Of a stretch of DNA of 64,000 nt, positions 54,313-61,158 are shown in pieces. Numbering within the stretch: position 1 is the first letter of the stretch; each line of letters starts with the position of its first letter. The stretch covers positions 2,649,060-2,713,059 of the forward strand of contig CAVTQZ010000001.1 of the NCBI GenBank assembly GCA_963737015.1, in the 5' to 3' direction. The notes under the pieces are model-generated. The model saw only the letters and a program-made list of their open reading frames with translations, was not told the DNA's origin and ran no database searches. Source of the DNA: CAVTQZ01 sp963737015 (lineage in GTDB: Bacteria > Actinomycetota > Acidimicrobiia > Acidimicrobiales > UBA8190). The position numbers and the translations under genes are program-made.

Positions 54313-55041
54313 CGAGGAGGTATCTCGGGCGAGCGTCAGCGTGCTGGCTCTGGGATACATCCATGACATCGTTGCGAGGCATGAAGCATTATCTGAGAAA
54401 ATCGAACAGATTCAACTCGAGGTCAACGCGTTGGAGCGAGATCGACCGCTGCCTGCAGCTTTGAAGAATTATGTATTTCAAGCTGATGATGAGCTCACTG
54501 CCGTGGAAGCTTTGATTCAGCAGATGCGAAAAGTTGCCGCCGCGATGCACAAATCCCGGAAGAACAAGCGTGGTGTAACGCGGGCAAAGTCCTTTCCGAG
54601 TTGAAGCCCTTCCTCGCTATGGTGGCACGTAGGGTCAGCGATGGAAGGGTTCGATCCTGCCGAATCGATGTCGAAGATAGCGCAGAACCTCTTGAGGTGC
54701 CGATGTCGCCAACGCGCCTTGAGCGACTTGTCGTAAATCTCGTTAGTAATGCGGCCTCGTGGGGAGCGACGAAGATCGAAGTTCTTGCCAAAGGTGATCG
54801 CGGCTCTGTAACCATAGAAGTTGGCGACAACGGAACGGGCATAGATAAGCACGACCAGCCCAGAATCTTCGAAATGTTCTTTTCTCGGCGAGGTGGCGGA
54901 AGTGGGTTAGGGCTATACCTTGCAAGAAAGTTTGCTGTCGATGCCGGAGGCGATATCTTTATCGACTCCGAACTCTATAAGGGAGCTCGGTTCACGGTAC
55001 GGTTACCACGAAGCCGGGCCACAAGGGCGGGTAGACGGTGA
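54305..55041 (+). pseudogene. Dimerisation and ATPase part of the same histidine kinase (second frame break)
   Basis: The frame used from 54305 carries a helical dimerisation region with YIHDIVARHEAL (candidate phospho-His). A second shift between about 54545 and 54585 leads to the HATPase_c domain: KVLSELKPFLAMVARR, N-box VVNLVSNAAS, G1 DNGTGID, F-box IFEMFFS and GGGSGLGLYLARKFAVD. With the GAF part the protein would be about 573 aa. Last codon overlaps the response-regulator start (GTGA). Confidence 0.75.
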
Positions 55042-56375
55042 GCCAAGTGAGCGAAACATCAGCTAATGCTGAAGGCGGGCGGCTGACGGCGGCTTTCATC
55101 GATGATGAAGTCCACGAAGGCGTTGCACTTGCGATGGTGAATCTGCTCGAGAAGGATGACCGCTTCAACGTTTACCCTTTTAAATCGGGCGTCGATTTGA
55201 TGGACGAGATGCGTGCTGAATTCAAGCCAGATGTCGTTATTGCTGATTGGGAACTGCATCGAGGAGAGGCAACCCTCGATCAATATGAATCCGGCCTTGA
55301 CGTTGCGCGCGAACTGATGAGGGAATTTGGGCCAAGTCCGCTTTGTATTGTCACGCGGTATCGGGGCCGTGTGCCAACGAAGCATATGCTCGATCCACGC
55401 GTGCCTGTGGCGGTCCTTGATAAGCCCACCAGATCCAAGGGAGTTGGGCCTTGGGTGACAAAGAATCTAATGCCCACGATTTTGGAGCTCACAAGAAACG
55501 GGGTCGAAATTGGGAGTGTAGGTCTCACTCTGCCTGTAAAAGGAGATGGCCTAAAGCTGTTTGAGCTAAGCACCGATGAAGCGCTTCGCGCCAGCGACAC
55601 GCAGATTCGATCGCTCAGACGAGACGCCTACCTGGCTGTTGAGCCGTGGGTTAACGGCATATTTGAGGCCTCGTCCGCCCAGTGGATCGCCATAGCTTGC
55701 TCCGAACACACTCTGCTCGTTGCACGATGGGGTGACGAGATGTCCACACTGAGCCAAGCAGAGGTTCACCAGTTAGAGTTGGGATCGGGCCATCCGGTAA
55801 TGGTGGTCGGACGCCCTCCCCAGATGGAAGAGATCTCCACTGGTCACTGGAATGAGTGCCAGTTTGGTGATCTAACAAACGACTTGTACCCATCAATCTC
55901 CATTGAGATCAACGGTGTAGAGCGGGGGTTTCATTTCGACACGGGATCGTCCCAATCGTTCGTCGCCTTTGACCTGGTCGAAGGGGATCAAAGCGTAGGT
56001 TCTTATCGCTCTCTTCCCTGGGAATACTCCAGAATGAACGCTCGTGGGCGCTCTGCGCCGTTCGAATATGCACGGTCACCTCTAACGATGTTCAGAGTCC
56101 CTCAGGGAGACGGGAGCGTCGAACTCATCATCCCATTTCATTTGGTACTCGACTGGCGGGAAACCCCCATTAGTTTGGAATGCGAAAAAGGCGAATGTGT
56201 TGGAAGCATCCCGCTTGTCGGCGGCGCGTTTGTTTGTGGCAAACGGTCTGGACTGATTGGCAGAGATATTCTTCGAGTGAACCCCGAAATGCGACTCATC
56301 CTTGATTGTAAAGAAAGAAGGACAACGATTCTGATCGGTGATGAAGAAGTTAAAAGGAAGTTCTTTAAGAGGTAG
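55038..56375 (+). CDS. Response regulator with retropepsin-like aspartic protease output
   Basis: 445 aa, GTG 55038 overlapping the kinase stop. Receiver-like residues 15-150: acidic pair Asp22-Asp23 (FIDDEVHEG), phospho-acceptor Asp70 (VVIADWEL), Thr106 (CIVTRY) and Lys129 (LDKP). Residues about 205-270 form a small domain with WIAIACSEHTLLVARWGDE, reminiscent of DUF5678. The C-terminal part is an aspartic protease of retroviral type: SIEINGVERGFHFDTGSS (Asp301) and, about 105 residues on, GLIGRDILRVNPEMRLILD. Phosphorylation by the coupled kinase would switch protease activity; the target is unknown. I know of no described two-component system of this design. Confidence 0.78.
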   Translation: MSQVSETSANAEGGRLTAAFIDDEVHEGVALAMVNLLEKDDRFNVYPFKSGVDLMDEMRAEFKPDVVIADWELHRGEATLDQYESGLDVARELMREFGPSPLCIVTRYRGRVPTKHMLDPRVPVAVLDKPTRSKGVGPWVTKNLMPTILELTRNGVEIGSVGLTLPVKGDGLKLFELSTDEALRASDTQIRSLRRDAYLAVEPWVNGIFEASSAQWIAIACSEHTLLVARWGDEMSTLSQAEVHQLELGSGHPVMVVGRPPQMEEISTGHWNECQFGDLTNDLYPSISIEINGVERGFHFDTGSSQSFVAFDLVEGDQSVGSYRSLPWEYSRMNARGRSAPFEYARSPLTMFRVPQGDGSVELIIPFHLVLDWRETPISLECEKGECVGSIPLVGGAFVCGKRSGLIGRDILRVNPEMRLILDCKERRTTILIGDEEVKRKFFKR

Positions 56376-56516
56376 ACACCTCATGACTCCGACCAATGTC
56401 ACCAATTTGTGTCCATGACGACCGTGGTTGAGAACGCCCCAGCCTGTGGACCGTCGTACAGAGCGTGAGCAACCCTGCTTCATGACCTGCGTCGTCGCGT
56501 AGCTCGGAGGGAAGAC

Positions 56517-58088
56517 ATGATCGCCATCCGTTTGCTCGAATCCGATGCTAATGCCCGGGGAGACTTGTTCTGTCGTCTCATGACCTCGTTCTTCTCGACG
56601 CTCGGATACGGCGAGTTTTTGCTGAATGTTCAGAAGAGTGGACGAGAAATTGACGTCCAGGGTCGACACGTAACGGAGAAGCATTTGTTGAGGGCGGAAT
56701 GCAAGGCTGAGTCGTCACCCATTGGGGGCTCACTAATTAACAAGTTTGTCGGCGTGTTAGACGTTGAGCGCAGGGTGAAGAAGACCACGATAGAAGGTTA
56801 CTTCGTGTCTCTATCAGGGTTTACGGGACCAGCCTTGGAGCAAGAGGAAGAAGCCGGCGGCGATCGAGTCATTCTGGAAACAGGGAATGACGTTGTTGAG
56901 CGGTTAATTGCGGCGTTAACAATTGTTCGTCCGGACGTTGCAGCGGATGCGGCGCGGAATTTTGCGGCAAACGAGCTAACTGATGATTTGATGATTGTCG
57001 GAGACCCCGGACTAGTTGCGCTTCAGGACGGCTGGTTCTGGGAGATTAGGTATGGAGACGGCAAGAGCAGTACTCATGCTGTGTTCGTCCACTCTGACGG
57101 GAGCATTGCGACGACGAATATTGCTGAGGGAATCATCGCCGCTGATAAGGAGTGCGGTGGATTGCTGTATCGCCTTCGGCTGGCGGCTCCTCCACCTCCA
57201 GGAGGGGACCGAATTGAGAGCGCTCGGCGAATGTATTACGACTATTTGTCGAGAGAATGTGGTGCGATTTCGTTTGAGGGACTTCCCGCCGACGAGGGCG
57301 TAAGTTCCAAGAACCTGCGACTGGAAGATATTTACGTACCTCGCGAATTCTCTGCGGGGGGCGACAATCAGAGTTCTGAGACAAGGGAGATAAGCGAACC
57401 TGATCACGACGATGAGGAGGCCCCAGATGTCGTGAGGTTGCGGAGTTTGGGGGACATACTTGCCTCTCAGGAGAGATTAGCGATCTTGGGGCCACCCGGA
57501 GCTGGCAAGTCGACACTCCTCAAACGGGTCGCAATCGGCTACGCCTTTGCGGAACGTCGGATTGTCGGGGAGGAAGCCCTTCCCGATGTTCGTGCGGTTC
57601 CATTACTTATTCGCTGTCGCCAGCTCAACAGTCTGGCACGAGTACCAATTCTGGACGTGATCCACTCGATTGGGAGACGGGCTGAGCTTGGAGATTTGAA
57701 CCCCGACTTTTCAATATGGACAGATCAGGCTGTCCGTGAAGGAACGGCGTGGCTGCTCGTTGATGGTCTCGATGAGATCTCCGATGAGCAGGCTCGAATG
57801 AGCTTCGTGCAGCAATTGCGGACCTTTTTGGGGACGTATCCGAACGTCCGGGCAATTATTACATCAAGAGATTTTGGGTTCCGTCTCGTGGCGGGTGTTG
57901 TTTCGGAAATGTCGTATCAGACGCAGATTGCCCCCTTGTCGATGCAGGCCATTTCCGATTTAACAGTTGCCTGGTATCGGCAAGCATTGGGCGACTCGAT
58001 GGAACATCGGGCGACAGCACAGAAGGTTGCAGATGAGATTGCTCAATCGGCGGCGTTGAGAGGACTAGCGTCGAATCCGCCCTTCTAA
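56517..58088 (+). CDS. Nuclease-NACHT STAND ATPase, N-terminal part (PD-(D/E)xK + NTPase)
   Basis: 523 aa to a frame break. Residues 1-135 are a restriction-endonuclease-like fold: Asp46 (SGREIDVQGR) and Glu61-x-Lys63 (LRAECKAES). Residues 320-460 are the NACHT NTPase: P-loop GPPGAGKST at 325-333, Walker B LLVDGLDEI at 413-421, sensor IITSRDF. The frame stops at NPPF; adding one C to the CCC run near 58082 gives NPPLLTTLLLVRRWAGELP and joins the next entry. Architecture of a nuclease-effector antiphage NLR-like protein. Confidence 0.85.
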   Translation: MIAIRLLESDANARGDLFCRLMTSFFSTLGYGEFLLNVQKSGREIDVQGRHVTEKHLLRAECKAESSPIGGSLINKFVGVLDVERRVKKTTIEGYFVSLSGFTGPALEQEEEAGGDRVILETGNDVVERLIAALTIVRPDVAADAARNFAANELTDDLMIVGDPGLVALQDGWFWEIRYGDGKSSTHAVFVHSDGSIATTNIAEGIIAADKECGGLLYRLRLAAPPPPGGDRIESARRMYYDYLSRECGAISFEGLPADEGVSSKNLRLEDIYVPREFSAGGDNQSSETREISEPDHDDEEAPDVVRLRSLGDILASQERLAILGPPGAGKSTLLKRVAIGYAFAERRIVGEEALPDVRAVPLLIRCRQLNSLARVPILDVIHSIGRRAELGDLNPDFSIWTDQAVREGTAWLLVDGLDEISDEQARMSFVQQLRTFLGTYPNVRAIITSRDFGFRLVAGVVSEMSYQTQIAPLSMQAISDLTVAWYRQALGDSMEHRATAQKVADEIAQSAALRGLASNPPF

Positions 58089-58102
58089 CAACTCTTTTAC
58101 TG

Positions 58103-59680
58103 GTGAGGAGATGGGCCGGGGAACTCCCGAGGAAAAGGAGTGTGCTGTACGACCGTGCCATAGACGTATTGTTGTTTACGTGGAACGTTGAAGGGCACAA
58201 ACCACTAAGCAGAGATGAGGCGATACCGCAGCTTGCTTTTGTTGCATACAAGATGATGGCGTCGGGTGTGCAAACGATCTCGATGCCTGGGTTAGATGAG
58301 TTATTGCGGGAGGGGCGAAGCACTTTGCGAGATGTACTTGGATTCGTGACCTATTCACCTGGGGACTTCGTGGAGCGTGTCGAGGATCGAAGTAGCTTGC
58401 TCAGCTTTACCGGACATATCGAAGAAGGTGGACGGGTTGTGCCGGTGTACAAATTTAAGCACCGCACTTTTCAGGAATATCTAGCGGCCTATGCAATATG
58501 CGCTGGATATCTTCCGCATGACGATGAGGATACGCCGCTTGGCGAGCTAACCGAACAATTTGTCGTTGATCCCTATTGGCATGAGGCCTTATCGCTCTTG
58601 GCGGTCCTCGCTGGCCGACGAGCAAGTGAAGTTCTCAACGCTGTAGTTAGGTCCCTTCAGCCTCGTCCGCCGCTGCAATCCCGTGAGGAAGAGTTGGAGC
58701 AACGGAATGAGTTCAATGCGGCATGCATCAGTCTGATTATCGAAGCACTCGCAGACGACGTGATGTTGTCACCAGAATTGGCAACTGAGCTGATCGATTT
58801 GGTGATCCAAGAATGTGATGAAACTCAACACTCCCTTAACGGCGTCATGGATAGCAAGTTCGGCGAGTTGTTTAAGGGCAGGCTGGTGCGCGCATGGTCA
58901 AGTGCCCGAGGTGCTGCGAACATATATCTCCTAACCACTGGTGCATGTGATCTCTGGGTCTTGGCGTCACTGAAGAAGCGATCGGCGCCGTTGGACTTGC
59001 AGACTGAGCTTCAAGAGTTATTGAAATTGCTAGACCCTCGTGAGGGGGAAATGTCTAAGGCGCTGTTTGCAGTTGGAGCAATGCACTTTGCATTCGAGCG
59101 CTTGTCTCGTATCCGAATGAGCACATCAGTGGACGAGGTGGGAGCGGAAACAGTCCGAGAGGAATTGGGTCAGAGGTTGGTCGAACTGTGCAGATCAGAT
59201 TCGCCGAAACTCTTGTTTCCGGCAATGTGGGCGCTTGCGTGGTTGCTGGATTCATGGGAGCCGCCGCTCGACACTTCAGTCGAACTGGTGATGCTGGCGT
59301 ACTCGGCATGGAGAACGTTGAAGGGACCGATGCGGCGATACGGGGCGTGGGCTTTAAGTCGTGTTCCCATCGTGGACGTTGCTCGCGTTCCTCTGGGGGA
59401 GGGGTTCGGAGATGACGGACGCTTTGTGGTTGCTCAACTGAGGAGACGAGGGCTTCCACAACATGAGACACGGGAGATTGTGATGGCGGCGGTTGTGGTC
59501 TCTTATTACCTCGGGCTTGGTGCCCTGGTGTCTGAGGAAGAACTTGGCCTAGTCATGGAACACCCTCACGTACCAGAAAGAGTTCAGGAATCGCTGCTAA
59601 AGATGGTGAGTGCGATTCAACAAAGTGAAAGGGATCATGAAGGATCGGATATACCTCCAGTTAGTCCGGAATCAGGTTGA
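58103..59680 (+). CDS. Nuclease-NACHT STAND ATPase, C-terminal part
   Basis: 525 aa continuing the same protein. It opens with the end of the NACHT helical domain (LPRKRSVLYDRAIDVLL), includes YKFKHRTFQEYLAAYAIC, the classic NACHT C-terminal motif, and then about 400 residues of helical sensor region without recognised repeats. Joined to the previous entry the protein is about 1,054 aa. The sensor part would recognise a phage product. Codon use is AT-richer than the backbone. Confidence 0.8.
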   Translation: MRRWAGELPRKRSVLYDRAIDVLLFTWNVEGHKPLSRDEAIPQLAFVAYKMMASGVQTISMPGLDELLREGRSTLRDVLGFVTYSPGDFVERVEDRSSLLSFTGHIEEGGRVVPVYKFKHRTFQEYLAAYAICAGYLPHDDEDTPLGELTEQFVVDPYWHEALSLLAVLAGRRASEVLNAVVRSLQPRPPLQSREEELEQRNEFNAACISLIIEALADDVMLSPELATELIDLVIQECDETQHSLNGVMDSKFGELFKGRLVRAWSSARGAANIYLLTTGACDLWVLASLKKRSAPLDLQTELQELLKLLDPREGEMSKALFAVGAMHFAFERLSRIRMSTSVDEVGAETVREELGQRLVELCRSDSPKLLFPAMWALAWLLDSWEPPLDTSVELVMLAYSAWRTLKGPMRRYGAWALSRVPIVDVARVPLGEGFGDDGRFVVAQLRRRGLPQHETREIVMAAVVVSYYLGLGALVSEEELGLVMEHPHVPERVQESLLKMVSAIQQSERDHEGSDIPPVSPESG

Positions 59681-59899
59681 TCAAGATGTTCTGAGCAGAT
59701 GGAGGGCAAGAGCGCCGGGGCTATTGATCGATCAAGCGACGAGCGTTCGACATCGTTAGGAAGCGCCCGCAGCAAGAGCCAGTCAAAGTAGCCGAGAGCG
59801 GGCCCTAGCGGTAGATGTGGAGGCGTCTCTTCAGCTCGTCCGAAGCCAAGTTGAACTTCTTCTCTGATGTCCGCTCCCCTGGGGTCTGGCCGAGGCCTC

Positions 59900-60055
59900 G
59901 CTCGGGTTCTCGTCTTCCACGATGACTGGCACAGCCCTGGAGGGAGCCACATTCCAGCTTGGACGGCCATCTGGGTCGATACCAGCGGTCATAGCCGCTT
60001 CAAGCAGCCTCACCAGCTCGGACGGTGGGGTGTGAATGTCGACGCGTCCGCACAT
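59900..60055 (-). pseudogene. SRAP (YedK/HMCES) N-terminal fragment
   Basis: Begins MCGRVDIHTPPSELVRLLEAA, with the catalytic Cys2, then WNVAPSRAVPVIVED; after about 52 residues the similarity ends. SRAP proteins crosslink to abasic sites and are over 200 aa, so only the start survives. Fragment within the accessory region. Confidence 0.65.
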
Positions 60056-60618
60056 GAGGTCAGCATAGCGAGGCCGCGATCCGACCTGATCACTCAGAGT
60101 TCACGCTGACCTGTAAGGCTTGGTGACCATCACAGCGGGGTTACGACGGTAAGGAGATATTCGGAGTCGACCGTATAGCGACTCTTTGTGGCGGACAGTG
60201 CCGCCGTCATGCGCGATCGTGTACACAAGAATGTTGGCAGGTTTGAGCATCGCTGCAACCTCACGTGTGGTCAAAGACCTTTCGTTCTCCGCTCCCATTT
60301 GTCCATGCTTTCTGAAGCGAGGCCACTCCATTTTCTGTCAGACATCGGGCCTTAGGGGTCCGCTGACGACATGCACCTCATCGAGGACATCATCCGATAT
60401 AAGCGACGAGAACGATACGCCTCCGAAGTCACGGGCAACGGTAGATCCACGACCAGTGCTCAGGACGAGACGTCCTCCTTGGAATGCGTAGTGGCCGAGG
60501 ATGGTGCGCTCCGAGTCCCGATTCTCTAGTGAGGGCTATCCATTTTGGTGGTCGTTCAGCTTTTAAAGCTACCAACTGGCCTGTCGCTCGGATTACGAGA
60601 AGGCTTTCGGATTCTGCG
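60056..60618. other. Region without a convincing gene
   Basis: About 560 bp. A 76-codon minus-strand frame at 60101-60331 is open but matches nothing I recognise. Otherwise only short fragments. Confidence 0.4.
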
Positions 60619-61158
60619 TCATTTCGGATAGAGAGCAATCCTGGCTAGTTCGCTGAATCGTTCTTCCAGCTCTGAGCCGCCTCGGGGTGGATACCCCTCT
60701 GATGCGTCCGGGTCCTGCGTGTCATAGTGGAAGGCCAAGGTCCTCGCCTGGTCAGCCACGTCTGGCGGGCCTAGAAGGCGGACCGCGCGATACGCAGCCC
60801 ACATCTGTTCGAGGGCGAGCGCGCCTTCGGCCCTCGCTCGGTCGAGCTTTAGGTATGACTCACTCAGGACATCCGAATGGCTGTAACCAGCCATCTCCAG
60901 CGCCACGCCTCCAGCGCGTCGAGCACGTGCCTCTTCCGTCGCAGCCATACGGACTCGCTCCAATGCAGAGACTCGATGGGATACCGCATTAAGAAAAGCC
61001 TCATAAGCACTGAGCCGCGAATCCCGTTGCCAACGGGTGTTTTGACGCCTTTCCTCACCACCCCATCGAAACCATTCACCAACCTGACTTATGAGGACGC
61101 CCAAGAGCACACCGCCAGACGAAATGATGGCGACATAGCCAGTTGACAAGTCAGACAT
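60619..61158 (-). CDS. Membrane-anchored hypothetical protein
   Basis: 179 aa from ATG 61158 (MSDLSTGYVAIIS). One membrane helix (about residues 8-25) followed by GEWFRWGGEERRQNTRWQRD and a long helical cytoplasmic domain, a common actinobacterial type of unknown function. There is no stop between it and the hsdR end upstream, so it reads as an in-frame extension of that frame. Either a fusion or a lost stop. Confidence 0.5.
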   Translation of the reverse strand: MSDLSTGYVAIISSGGVLLGVLISQVGEWFRWGGEERRQNTRWQRDSRLSAYEAFLNAVSHRVSALERVRMAATEEARARRAGGVALEMAGYSHSDVLSESYLKLDRARAEGALALEQMWAAYRAVRLLGPPDVADQARTLAFHYDTQDPDASEGYPPRGGSELEERFSELARIALYPK

